DNA from: Streptomyces seoulensis
GTDB lineage: Bacteria; Actinomycetota; Actinomycetes; Streptomycetales; Streptomycetaceae
Reading direction: 5' to 3'
Assembly (NCBI GenBank): GCA_013364255.1
Contig: CP054936.1
Span: 7,644,353 to 7,708,352, forward strand
Length of the DNA: 64,000 bases
Below, piece by piece: positions 15,376 through 23,928 of this stretch; position 1 is the stretch's first letter, and every line of letters begins with the position of its first letter. Under the pieces are notes generated by a model. It saw only the letters and a list, made by a program, of their open reading frames with translations. It was not told the DNA's origin and did not search any database. The position numbers and the translations under genes are program-made.

Positions 15376-16244
15376 CTCCCGCAGGGACTCCCACCGGACC
15401 GACCGGACCGACCGGGCCCACCGGACCGACGAAGCCGACCGGACCGATCCAAGCCTCCGGGCCGACCAGGCCGACCGCGGCATCCGCCGCCGAGCCTGCC
15501 GCGTCCGCCGCGTCCGCCGCGTCCGCCGTGTCCGCCGCGTCCGCCGCGTCCGCCGTGTCCGGCGTGTCCGCCGTGTCCGGCGTGTCCGCCGTGTCCGGCG
15601 TGTCCGGCGTGTCCGCCGCGCCGGTGCGGCTGGTGCTGTGCGACGACCACGCCGTCGTCCGGGCCGGCCTGCGGGCGCTGCTCGGCAGCGACCCGGGCGT
15701 GGCGGTGGTGGGGGAGGCGGACAGCGGCGCGGAGGCCGTCGCGCTCGCCGCGAAACTCGCCCCGGACGTGGTCCTGATGGACCTGCAACTGGGCGCGGGC
15801 ATGGACGGCGTCGAGGCCACCCGCCGGATCACCGCCGCCTCCGGCGGCTCGGTCCACGTACTGGTCCTGACCACCTACGACACCGACGCCGACATCACCC
15901 GCGCCATCGAGGCGGGCGCGACCGGCTACCTGCTCAAGGCCGAGCGCCCCGACGAGCTGTTCACGGCGATCCACAGCGCGGCCGCCGGCCGCACCGCCCT
16001 GTCCGCGCCCGTCGCCCACCGGGTGATGGCCCGGATGCGCAGCCCGCGCCCCACCCTCACCGACCGCGAGCGCGACATCCTCGGCCAGCTCTCGCGCGGA
16101 CTGACCAACCGCGACATCGCCAAGGCGCTCTTCCTGAGCGAGGCGACGGTCAAGACACACCTGGGGCGCGTCTACGACAAGCTCGGCGTCGACACCCGCG
16201 CGGGCGCCGTCGCCGTCGCCAAGGAGCAGCGCCTGCTGCCGTGA
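15372..16244 (+). CDS. senR: SenR-like NarL/LuxR response regulator with repetitive N-terminal extension
   Basis: 290 residues. Residues 85-205 are a receiver (LVLCDDHAVVRAGL, phosphoacceptor Asp137 in VVLMDLQLG) and 225-290 a LuxR-type DNA-binding domain (LTDRERDILGQLSRGLTNRDIAKAL...TVKTHLGRVYDKL). The first 84 residues are not part of the usual family: TGP triplets, then a run of Ala-Ser and Val-Ser-Gly/Ala triplets encoded by 9-bp DNA repeats. Start ATG 15372 overlaps the kinase stop. A later start near the receiver is conceivable but no codon with a ribosome site stands out. Confidence 0.87.
   Translation: MTPAGTPTGPTGPTGPTGPTKPTGPIQASGPTRPTAASAAEPAASAASAASAVSAASAASAVSGVSAVSGVSAVSGVSGVSAAPVRLVLCDDHAVVRAGLRALLGSDPGVAVVGEADSGAEAVALAAKLAPDVVLMDLQLGAGMDGVEATRRITAASGGSVHVLVLTTYDTDADITRAIEAGATGYLLKAERPDELFTAIHSAAAGRTALSAPVAHRVMARMRSPRPTLTDRERDILGQLSRGLTNRDIAKALFLSEATVKTHLGRVYDKLGVDTRAGAVAVAKEQRLLP
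15387..15617 (+). repeat. Coding microsatellite-like repeats in the response regulator N-terminus
   Basis: 15387-15446 is an ACCGGACCG-type 9-bp repeat coding Thr-Gly-Pro. 15477-15617 alternates 9-bp units GTGTCCGCC/GTGTCCGGC/GCGTCCGCC coding Ser-Ala-Ala, Ser-Ala-Val and Ser-Gly-Val. Copy number could vary in frame. Confidence 0.85.
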
Positions 16245-16266
16245 GCGGGGGAGCGGCGCGCCGACG

Positions 16267-17712
16267 CTAGCGGGCCCGGCCGGGAACGGTGCCGCGGGTC
16301 AGAGCCGCGTACAGACCGGCGGCGACCACGAGGCCCACCGGGAGGGCGAGGTCCACACCGCCGAGGGCGGCGGCGACCGGTCCCGTGCAGTACGGGGTGT
16401 CCAGGCACAGCGCGGCCGCGGCGGTGCCGCCGAGCAGGGCAATGGCGCCGGCCCGGTTGACGCCGCCGGAGTACCAGAAGGGGCCGCCGGGGCGCTCGTC
16501 CATCAGGGCGGGGCCGTCGTAGCGGTTGCGGCGCAGCACGATGTCGGTGGCGTAGACGGCCATGCTGGGGCCGAGCAGCGCGACGGTCAGTTGCAGCACG
16601 TTGTTCACGGTGTCGAGGAAGTTCGACACCAGCAGCGCGTACAGGGTCAGCGAGACGGAGACGGTCCCGTCGACGAGCACGCTGAGGGAGCGGCGGATGC
16701 GGACGCCGACGGCCTGGAGCGCGAGCCCGGCGCTGTAGGCGGTCAGCGCGTTGATGGCGATGGTGCCGAGGATCAGGGCGAGCAGGAACACGGGGGTGAA
16801 CCAGCCGGGGAGGATCTTCTGGAGCGCGCTCTGCGGGTCGGTCATGTCCACCGCGGTCGCGGCGAGCGCGCCCAGCGAGCACACCACGGTGCCCGGCAGG
16901 AACCCGCCGAGGGCGGTCCAGCCCACGATCGCCCTCGCGGACGTCGTCCGGGGCAGATAGCGGGAGAAGTCCGCGCTGGTGGTGTACGACAGCGGGCCCG
17001 AGGCGACGAGGGCGATCCCGGAGAGGACGACCGCCCACAGATCCGTGCCGTGCGGGGCCTGGTCGGGCACGTAGGTGAAGTCGGTGTGCCCGACCACGCA
17101 GACCGCGACGACGAGGAAGACGGCGGTGAGGGCGAGGGTGATCGGGAGGTACAGCCGCATGATCAGGGCGTGGCCGTAGACGCTGATGGTCAGGGTCAGC
17201 GCGGCGATGACGACGACCACGGCGCTCTTCACGCCGGTGTTCACCGGTATCCCGGCGTCGCCGACCAGGGAGAACGCGGCGCTCGCCGCCGCGGCGAGGT
17301 TCAGGGCGAAGTAGCAGACGGAGATCAGCCAGCCGACGATCGCGTTGTTGACCCGGTTGCCGCGCACCCCGTACATCGCCCGGGTGATCACCTCGCTCGG
17401 CGTGCCCGCGGCCGGCCCGGAGACCGCGAGGACGCCGGTGAGCACCCAGAAGGCGTTGCCGACCACGATCACCGCGATCGCCTGCCACAGGTTCAGGCCC
17501 ATCAGGACGAGTGCGCCGCCGACCACGAGGCTGAGGTAGTTGACGTTGGCGGCCGCCCACACGGAGAACAACTCCCTGGGCCTGCCCCGGCGTTCGGAGT
17601 CGGGGATGTGGTCGATGCCGTGGGCTTCGACCCGGGCCGTCCGGTCCGGGGACGGCGGTGCTCCTGGACAGTCGTCGACGTCCGGGTTCGGGTCGGGGGT
17701 CGTGGACACCAT
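16267..17712 (-). CDS. NCS1-family purine/cytosine permease
   Basis: 481 residues, about 12 membrane helices, NCS1 family (proton/sodium symport of nucleobases, allantoin or hydantoins). ELFSVWAAANVNYLSLVVGGAL is the TM1 signature, NNAIVGWLIS and TSADFSRYLPR further family marks. ATG 17712 follows GGAGGG. It is divergent from a TetR regulator, with a dyad in the 62-bp gap, so that regulator probably controls it. The amidohydrolases and glutamine synthetase-like gene nearby suggest import and breakdown of a nitrogen-rich cyclic compound. Confidence 0.88.
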   Translation of the reverse strand: MVSTTPDPNPDVDDCPGAPPSPDRTARVEAHGIDHIPDSERRGRPRELFSVWAAANVNYLSLVVGGALVLMGLNLWQAIAVIVVGNAFWVLTGVLAVSGPAAGTPSEVITRAMYGVRGNRVNNAIVGWLISVCYFALNLAAAASAAFSLVGDAGIPVNTGVKSAVVVVIAALTLTISVYGHALIMRLYLPITLALTAVFLVVAVCVVGHTDFTYVPDQAPHGTDLWAVVLSGIALVASGPLSYTTSADFSRYLPRTTSARAIVGWTALGGFLPGTVVCSLGALAATAVDMTDPQSALQKILPGWFTPVFLLALILGTIAINALTAYSAGLALQAVGVRIRRSLSVLVDGTVSVSLTLYALLVSNFLDTVNNVLQLTVALLGPSMAVYATDIVLRRNRYDGPALMDERPGGPFWYSGGVNRAGAIALLGGTAAAALCLDTPYCTGPVAAALGGVDLALPVGLVVAAGLYAALTRGTVPGRAR

Positions 17713-17743
17713 GGTCCCTCCGCGTGCTGGCGGGCCGCTTGCT

Positions 17744-17763
17744 TATTGGTCGCACACTCAATA
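17744..17763. promoter_or_regulatory. Candidate TetR operator between the permease and tetR
   Basis: TATTG-N10-CAATA dyad centred in the 62-bp divergent gap, upstream of the TetR ATG at 17775 and the permease ATG at 17712. It is A/T-rich against its surroundings and overlaps where both promoters must lie. Confidence 0.6.
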
Positions 17764-17774
17764 GCATCCGGCGT

Positions 17775-18392
17775 ATGTCGTCAAGCGTCAGTCGCAAGCG
17801 AGTTCGTAAAGATCCGGCCACCCGGCGCGCGGAAATCGTCACGGCGGCGGCGGCGATCGCCCTGGCCGAGGGCCTGGAATGCATCACCCTGCGCCGGATC
17901 GGCGAAGAACTCGACGTCCGCCCGGGACTGATCAGCCACTACTTCCCCTCGGCCGACGATCTGGTGGCGGAGGCCTTCGGCAGCGCGGCCGCCGGCGAAC
18001 TGGACGCCCTGCTCCCGCGCGAACGGTCCGGCGACACGCCCCTGCGGCACCTGGCCGGCTTCCTGTCCCGCACGGCGGGGGACGACTACGACGCGATCAG
18101 CCGCCTGTGGATCAACGCCCGACATCTGAGCCGCTACCGCCCCGTGCTGCGCGACCGGGTCGCCGAACAGGAGGCCGCCTGGCGCGGCCGTCTGGAGGAC
18201 CTCGTCCGCGAAGGGGTGACGGCGGGGGAGTTCCGCACGGAGGACCCGCGGCTGGTGGCGATGAAGATCCTGGTGGTCCTGGACGGCCTGGGCGCCCACG
18301 CCACCGCCGCCCGCCCCCCGGCCCTCCTGCGCATGCCGGCCACCACGGCGGAACAGGAACTGGCCCTCCCCCCGGGCGCCCTCACCTCCTGA
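17775..18392 (+). CDS. TetR-family transcriptional regulator
   Basis: 205 residues. The N-terminal HTH reads TRRAEIVTAAAAIALAEGLECITLRRIGEELDVRPGLISHYF, close to the BetI/RutR-like branch whose C-terminal domain binds small metabolites. ATG 17775 is chosen because it starts just before the conserved Arg/Lys-rich arm; longer frames run into the operator. It is divergent from the NCS1 permease and upstream of the amidohydrolase, which it may also control. Confidence 0.88.
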   Translation: MSSSVSRKRVRKDPATRRAEIVTAAAAIALAEGLECITLRRIGEELDVRPGLISHYFPSADDLVAEAFGSAAAGELDALLPRERSGDTPLRHLAGFLSRTAGDDYDAISRLWINARHLSRYRPVLRDRVAEQEAAWRGRLEDLVREGVTAGEFRTEDPRLVAMKILVVLDGLGAHATAARPPALLRMPATTAEQELALPPGALTS

Positions 18393-18601
18393 GGGGGACG
18401 CCCCCGGAGGCACCCCGTGAGGGGCGCGGGCAGCCGCGTGCTCGCCCTCCACCAACCCGCGCGCGACCGAACCCTGAGCGCCCCGCGAGGGGCGCGGGGA
18501 ACTGCGCGCCCAGCCCCCGCCGACCCGCACCCGAGTCGACAACTCAGCCGCCACCTCCCACCCGCGAAAAAGAACACCGCACCACACCCCAAGGAGCCCC
18601 C
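18393..18601. repeat. Streptomyces-type intergenic repeat region
   Basis: About 200 bp between tetR and the amidohydrolase. It contains GAGGGGCGCGGGGAACTGCG followed by GCCCAGCCCCCGCCGACCCG, a motif recurrent between Streptomyces genes, and a diverged partial copy about 70 bp earlier. AAGGAG at its right end is the ribosome site of the next gene. Confidence 0.65.
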
Positions 18602-20221
18602 GTGTCCCCCGACCTGATCCTCCTCTCCGCCCGCCTCCTGGACCCCGGCACGGGCCACCTCCTCCCGCACACCGCCCTCGCCTCCCACGACGGCCGCCTC
18701 ACCCACCTGGGAAGCGACAGCGAGATCCGGCGCCTCGCCACCCCCGCCACCACGGTCATCGACCTCAAGGGCGCCGTGGTCACCGCCGGCTTCACCGACT
18801 CCCACATCCACCCCGTCTCCGGCGCCGAACGCACCATGGGCGCCGACCTCTCCGCCTGCCGCGACCTGGACACCGTACGGGCGGCCCTCGCCGCACACGC
18901 CGAGCACCTCGCCCCCGGCGCCTGGCTCCGCGGCTGGGGTCTGGACCCGAACGCCTTCGGCGACCGGCCCGTCGCCGCCGCCTCCCTCGGCCCGGTCCTC
19001 GACGGCGTCCCCTTCCTGATCGACCTCTTCGACGGCCACTCCGCCCTGGCCGGCGGCCGCGCCCTGGAACTGGCCGGCGTCACCGGCCCCCGCCGCTTCG
19101 AGCAGGCCGCGGAGATCGTCTGCGACGACGCGGGCCGCCCCACCGGGCTCCTCCTGGAGGACGCCGCCTGCGAACTGGTCGAGGCCGCCGCACCCAAGCC
19201 CACCGAGGCGGAGGTCCGCGCCCGCACCGCCGAGGTGCTGCGTACCATGGCCGCGGCGGGCCTGACCGGCGGCCACGCCATGGACGCCAACGGCGGCGGC
19301 CTCGCCACCCTGGCCGCGCTGGAGGCCGACGGCGCCCTCCCGCTCCGCTTCCGGGTGGCCCCCTGGTGCCAGCCGGGCGCCGACGCCGGAGCGGTCGCCG
19401 AGCTGATCCGCCTCCAGGGCACCGGCGGCCGGCTGTGGCGGGTCGCCGGAGTGAAGCTGTTCATGGACGGCACCATCGACAACGGCACCGCCTGGCTGGA
19501 ACGCCCCGACTGCCACGGCGAGTCCACCCACGCCTTCTGGCCCGACCCCGAGCGGTTCAGCCAGGTGGTCGCCGAACTCCACCGGGCCGGCGTCCCCACC
19601 GCCACCCACGCCATCGGCGACGCAGCGGTCCGCCACGTCCTCGACTCGGTCGAGAAGGCCCAGGCCCAGAACGACGCGCCGGTACGCCACCGGGTGGAGC
19701 ACATCGAGACCGTGCCCGACGACACGGTGCCGCGGTTCGCGCGGCTCGGGGTCACCGCCTCCATGCAGCCCACCCACTGCTGCGAGTACACCCGCGCCGA
19801 CCACACCGACAACTGGTCCCGCCGGCTCGGCGAGGAACGCGCCTCCCACGCCTTCCGCTGCCGCGACCTGTGGGAGGCCGGCGCCCGTGTCGTGCTCGGC
19901 TCCGACTGGCCGATCGCGCCGTTCCCGCCGCTCGGGGTGATGGCGGGCGCCCGGCACCGCCGTCCGGGGGACCTCTCGCGGCCGCCGCACGGTCCCGAGC
20001 AGGCGCTGACGCCGCTCCAGGCGCTCCAGGGCATCACTCTCAACCCCGCGTGGGTCGCGGGGGAGGAGCGGGTGGCGGGCCGGCTCGCCGTCGGCCACCG
20101 CGCGGACCTCACTGTGCTCGCCGACAACCCGCTCGACGTCGCCGACGCCGACCTGGCCGCGCTGCCGGTGCTGCTCACGGTGGTCGACGGCCGCCCGACG
20201 CACCGCGCGGCGCACCTCTGA
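18602..20221 (+). CDS. YtcJ-like metal-dependent amidohydrolase (Amidohydro_3)
   Basis: 539 residues from GTG 18602 (AAGGAG six bases upstream). Metal-site motifs in order: FTDSHIHP (first HxH), the lysine segment RVAGVKLFMDGTIDNGT, ATHAIGDAAV, RVEHIE and VLGSDWPIAPF (catalytic Asp). Members hydrolyse N-acyl or cyclic amide bonds; the exact substrate is not predictable. It follows tetR in the same direction and probably belongs to the same catabolic regulon as the permease. Confidence 0.87.
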   Translation: MSPDLILLSARLLDPGTGHLLPHTALASHDGRLTHLGSDSEIRRLATPATTVIDLKGAVVTAGFTDSHIHPVSGAERTMGADLSACRDLDTVRAALAAHAEHLAPGAWLRGWGLDPNAFGDRPVAAASLGPVLDGVPFLIDLFDGHSALAGGRALELAGVTGPRRFEQAAEIVCDDAGRPTGLLLEDAACELVEAAAPKPTEAEVRARTAEVLRTMAAAGLTGGHAMDANGGGLATLAALEADGALPLRFRVAPWCQPGADAGAVAELIRLQGTGGRLWRVAGVKLFMDGTIDNGTAWLERPDCHGESTHAFWPDPERFSQVVAELHRAGVPTATHAIGDAAVRHVLDSVEKAQAQNDAPVRHRVEHIETVPDDTVPRFARLGVTASMQPTHCCEYTRADHTDNWSRRLGEERASHAFRCRDLWEAGARVVLGSDWPIAPFPPLGVMAGARHRRPGDLSRPPHGPEQALTPLQALQGITLNPAWVAGEERVAGRLAVGHRADLTVLADNPLDVADADLAALPVLLTVVDGRPTHRAAHL

Positions 20222-20242
20222 GCGGACCGCGAGGCCGAACGG

Positions 20243-20282
20243 CGGCGGGCGCGGCGCCACCGCGGGACGACCGCGCCCGCCG
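20243..20282. terminator. Terminator between convergent amidohydrolase and NUDIX genes
   Basis: Perfect 12-bp arms (CGGCGGGCGCGG and complement) around a 16-nt loop, 22 bp after the amidohydrolase stop. Confidence 0.65.
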
Positions 20283-20362
20283 TACCGGCCGCACCGCCCG
20301 CCGTACCGCCCGCCGTGTCAGCCGTACCCGCCGGTGGCGTATCGCCCCGGCGGGTCCCGCCG

Positions 20363-20899
20363 TCAGCCCACGCAGCCCACGTGCGCCAGCGCCTGCTTCA
20401 GCAGCACCCCGTGCCCGCCCGGCATCTCGCTCCGCACCGCCTCCGAGACCGCCTCCTGCGGGCTGAACCACACCAGGTCCAGCGCGTCCTGCCGGGGCCG
20501 GCAGTCACCGGTCACCGGCACGATGTAGGCGAGCGACACCGCGTGCTGGCGCGGGTCGTGGTACGGCGTGACGCCGAGCGTCGGGAAGTACTCGGCCACG
20601 GTGAACGGCTGCAGCGAGGCGGGCACGCGGGGCAGCGCCACCGGACCGAGGTCCTTCTCCAGGTGGCGCAGCAGCGCGTCGCGCACCCGTTCGTGGTGCA
20701 GCACCCGGCCGGAGACCAGGGTCCGGCTGACCGTGCCGTCCGGTCCTATGCGCAGCAGCAGGCCGATGCTGGTCACTTCGCCGCTGTCGTCGACGCGCAC
20801 GGGAACCGCCTCGACGTACAGGATCGGCATCCGGGCGCGTGCCGACTCCAGCTCGTCCGTGCTCAGCCAACCGGGCGTGGTCTCGGTCATGTCAGACAT
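20363..20899 (-). CDS. DUF4916 NUDIX-like protein
   Basis: 178 residues. It begins WLSTDELESARARMPILYVEAVPVRVD and contains LVSGRVLHHERVRDALLRHLEKDLGP and HDPRQHAVSLAYIVPVTGDC, the conserved segments of the actinobacterial DUF4916 family of the NUDIX superfamily. The classical NUDIX box is degenerate; RHLEKDLGP occupies the REUXEEXG position. Function unknown. Its start lies 15 bp from the stop of the leftward amidohydrolase, so it may be the third gene of the glutamine synthetase operon. Confidence 0.85.
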   Translation of the reverse strand: MSDMTETTPGWLSTDELESARARMPILYVEAVPVRVDDSGEVTSIGLLLRIGPDGTVSRTLVSGRVLHHERVRDALLRHLEKDLGPVALPRVPASLQPFTVAEYFPTLGVTPYHDPRQHAVSLAYIVPVTGDCRPRQDALDLVWFSPQEAVSEAVRSEMPGGHGVLLKQALAHVGCVG

Positions 20900-20914
20900 T
20901 GCTTGATCATACTT

Positions 20915-22144
20915 TCAGTCGTTCTCCATGGGCGGGACCGATGCGGCCGGTCCGGCCGGCGCGCGCTCCGTGTGATCGGTGTGACCGGTGTGATCGGCGT
21001 GGTCCACGGGGTCCGTGATGCCGTATACCCGCAGTGCGTTGTCCCGCCCCGTCCAGCGGGCGATCCGTTCCGCGTCGGCGGGGCTGAGGTCGTCGGCGGC
21101 CACCCGTTCGCCCAGCAGCTCCGCCAGACCGCGGCGGAACGCCACCGCGCCCAGGTGGTGGAACTCGGCGAGGCCGTACGCGTCGGAGCTGTACAGCAGC
21201 TTGCGGAACGGGGTGATCTCCAGCGCCTCCGCCAGGACGGCGGCCGCCCGCGCCGGGCCGACGTGGTGCAGGGTGAGGCCGACGTCGAGGTACACCCGCT
21301 CGAAGACGGCGGCGAGGTAGGCGGCCTGCCGCTGGTACGGCCAGCAGTGCAGCAGCATGACCGGGACGGTGCCCGCCGTCCGGCGCAGCCAGTCGGTCAG
21401 CAGCGCCGGATCGGCGTGGTCCAGCCGCAGGTCGGCGTCGCCGAACCCGGTGTGCAGTTGCAGCGGCAGCCCCAGCTCGACGGCGGTCCACAGCAGGTGC
21501 CGTACCAGGACCGGGTCGGCCAGCCGGGCGCCGGGGCGGGCGAGCAGACCGGCCGCCGCCCGCGCGACCTCGGCGTCCGAGGGCCGGGCCGGGTCCAGGG
21601 CGAAGCCGGTGCGGTAGGCGGCGACCGACTTCACCGCGACCACGCCCGGCCGTCGCACCGCGTCCTCGGCGGCGGCCCGTACGGCCGCCCCGTATCCGGC
21701 GGCCGTCGTCCCGCCCTCGGCGGCCACCGCCTCCGCGACGCTCTCCAGCCGTACGACCTCGTACGCCGCCGCGCCGGCCGGGCCGGCCAGCTCGGCGGGG
21801 GCAGTCAGGCGCTCGGGGGCGTAGCCGGTGTCGACGAGCAGGGCGGCGGCGCCGGCGGCGGCGAGGAAGCGCCGGTTCACCTCGTGCGCCCCCAGCTCCG
21901 CCCGGCGGGCCAGGTACTCCTCGGGCGGGGCGTGGCGCGGCAGGTCCAGCAGCGGGGCGCAGTGCCGGCGCACCGCCACCCCGACCGGCGTGTCGAAGGG
22001 CGAGACGCCGCTGCCCGGCCACACCTCGGCCTCGGTGAGCAGCGACTCGAACCCGGTGCGGTCCAGATCGGCGGCGACCACTCCGTGGCAGTGGTGGTCC
22101 ACGAGCGGCAGCCCGGCCAGCAGCTCGTCCACCGGCTGGGCCAT
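20915..22144 (-). CDS. Amidohydrolase, FluG N-terminal-like
   Basis: 409 residues of the amidohydrolase_2 type: LVDHHCHGVV (metal HxH), LGLPLQLHTGFGD, VMLLHCWPYQRQAAYLA and LLYSSDAYGL (catalytic Asp). The C-terminal 30 residues are a His/Thr/Asp-rich tail. Its ATG overlaps the glutamine synthetase stop by one base (TGATG). In fungal FluG the same two domains are fused in this order of function, so the pair may act as a hydrolase/ligase unit on gamma-glutamyl or amide compounds. Confidence 0.85.
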   Translation of the reverse strand: MAQPVDELLAGLPLVDHHCHGVVAADLDRTGFESLLTEAEVWPGSGVSPFDTPVGVAVRRHCAPLLDLPRHAPPEEYLARRAELGAHEVNRRFLAAAGAAALLVDTGYAPERLTAPAELAGPAGAAAYEVVRLESVAEAVAAEGGTTAAGYGAAVRAAAEDAVRRPGVVAVKSVAAYRTGFALDPARPSDAEVARAAAGLLARPGARLADPVLVRHLLWTAVELGLPLQLHTGFGDADLRLDHADPALLTDWLRRTAGTVPVMLLHCWPYQRQAAYLAAVFERVYLDVGLTLHHVGPARAAAVLAEALEITPFRKLLYSSDAYGLAEFHHLGAVAFRRGLAELLGERVAADDLSPADAERIARWTGRDNALRVYGITDPVDHADHTGHTDHTERAPAGPAASVPPMEND

Positions 22145-23574
22145 CAGTACTTCCAGCGGTAGGCCGCCGCGATCTGAGCGTCGTCCAGCCCGGCCGCGGC
22201 CGCGATCTCGCCCTCCCGGACGGCGGTCACCGCGTCGGCCAGCACCGGTCCGAGCGCCTCCCGCAGCAGCGCGTCCTTACGGAACTCCGCCACCGCCTCC
22301 AGCAGTCCGGTCGGCAGCCGCCGTACGTCCCGCGCCGCGGCCTGCGCCGCGTCGAGGCGGGCCGGGTCGCCGGTGATCTCCTCGGGCAGCGGCGCCGAGG
22401 ACGCCATGCCGTCCAGTCCGGCCGCGATCAGGCAGCCGAGCGCCAGATAGGGGTTGGCGGCGAGGTCGACCGGCTTGACCTCCAGGTTGGCGGCCTGGTC
22501 GCGCAGGCCGCGGGTGCCGGTGACGACGCGCAGCGCCGCCTCGCGGGTCTCCAGGCCCCACGCGGTGAACACCCCCGCCCACTGGGACGGCCTCAGCCTC
22601 AGATAGCTGGCCGGGCTCGGCGCGGTCACCGCCGTGAGCGCGGGCAGCCGGGCCAGCACCCCGGCGGTGAACGCCTCGGCGTCGGCCGTCATCCCGTACC
22701 GGCCCTCGCCGCCCGCGTACAGGTTGGCCCCCGCGCGCCAGGCGGACAGGTGGACGTGCCCGCCGTTGCCGACGCCCTCGGCGCCGACCGCCGGAGCGAA
22801 GGAGACCCGCAGGGAATGCCGCTGGGCCACGGCCCGGACGGTCTGGCGCACCAGCACGCTGCGGTCGGCCGCCGCCACCGGGTCCAGCGCGCCGACCGAG
22901 ATCTCGAACTGCCCGGCGGCGTACTCCGGATGGACCTGGTCGACGTCCACGCCCTGCGCCGCGCAGGCCGCCAGGAGGTCGGCGAGGAAGTCGCTCAGCT
23001 CCACCTGGCGGGCGGCGCCGTAGGCCGGTCCCGTCGCCACCGGCTCGAAGCGGCCGGCGGGCGCCGTGTCCGTGCCGACGGACCACTCGATCTCGACGGC
23101 CGCCTTGAAGGCGAGGCCGTGGCGCCGCTCGGCGTCCGCGACGGTCCGGCGCAGGAAGGTGCGGGCGCAGCCGGGGTGCCGTTCGCCGTCCTGCGTGATC
23201 CGGTCCACCGGCGCCCACGCCCAGCCGGGCTGTGCGGCGAGGGGGACCAGGTGGTCGAGGTCCGGGTAGAGGCGCAGGTCGCCGTCCGGGGAGCCGAGGA
23301 CGTCGGTGGTGACGATCGAGTCGTTCGCCAGGAAGGTGTCGAACACCGGTGACATGCCCACGCCCCAGGCGGACGCCGCGGGGAGCTTCGCCACCGGGAC
23401 CGTCTTGACGCGGGTGACGCCCGCGGTGTCGACGTAGGCCAGGACGACGCCGTGCACGCCCCGTCCGGCCAGCTCCCCGGCGAGCGCGGTCGCCCGCTCG
23501 ACCTCACCGGGACGCCCGCCGGGCACGGGATCGGCATACGAGGGGGACGAGGTGTACGAGGTGTACGCGGTCAT
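22144..23574 (-). CDS. Glutamine synthetase-like gamma-glutamyl ligase
   Basis: 476 residues with the GS fold. The N-terminal beta-grasp has VVLAYVDTAGVTRVKTVPV; catalytic segments are FKAAVEIEW, HPEYAAGQFEISVG, GNGGHVHLSAW, and near the end NLEVKPVDLAANPYLALG. It lacks the adenylylation site of GlnA I. Streptomyces GlnA2/A3/A4-type paralogues ligate glutamate to polyamines or ethanolamine, so ammonium need not be the substrate. ATG 23574 opens the operon with the coupled amidohydrolase. The purine permease nearby suggests use of an imported nitrogen source. Confidence 0.87.
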   Translation of the reverse strand: MTAYTSYTSSPSYADPVPGGRPGEVERATALAGELAGRGVHGVVLAYVDTAGVTRVKTVPVAKLPAASAWGVGMSPVFDTFLANDSIVTTDVLGSPDGDLRLYPDLDHLVPLAAQPGWAWAPVDRITQDGERHPGCARTFLRRTVADAERRHGLAFKAAVEIEWSVGTDTAPAGRFEPVATGPAYGAARQVELSDFLADLLAACAAQGVDVDQVHPEYAAGQFEISVGALDPVAAADRSVLVRQTVRAVAQRHSLRVSFAPAVGAEGVGNGGHVHLSAWRAGANLYAGGEGRYGMTADAEAFTAGVLARLPALTAVTAPSPASYLRLRPSQWAGVFTAWGLETREAALRVVTGTRGLRDQAANLEVKPVDLAANPYLALGCLIAAGLDGMASSAPLPEEITGDPARLDAAQAAARDVRRLPTGLLEAVAEFRKDALLREALGPVLADAVTAVREGEIAAAAGLDDAQIAAAYRWKY

Positions 23575-23928
23575 ACGTGCCTCCCGGGCGCCGGAGGGCG
23601 GGGCGGTGGACCGCCGTCCGCGCTGCGTCCGCGCGCTCGGGGCGCCGTCGAGGTGCGCACACCTCGCGGCCCGGTCGACGGAGGGTGGCTCTCGGTCACG
23701 TCCGCGCTCCAGGTTGCTCTCGTGTCCGTTCGTGCCGACGCCGCCCATTGTGCCGCCCGATGATCAGCGTGTCCCGGGAATCGGCGGACTCGACCCCGCC
23801 GGCCGGTGCCGTCACGGCGGACGCGTTTGCCCCGGGGCGCCCGGACGTGTTTGCCTCGAAGGTCGGCGACGGCCGCCCCGCCGCCTCATCCCCCGGCGCC
23901 CCGCCGCGCCCCGTACGGAGATCAGGAC
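23575..23928. other. Divergent intergenic region, GS operon and HAD gene
   Basis: 354 bp with no supported gene. It must hold two divergent promoters; I see no clear operator. Confidence 0.5.
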
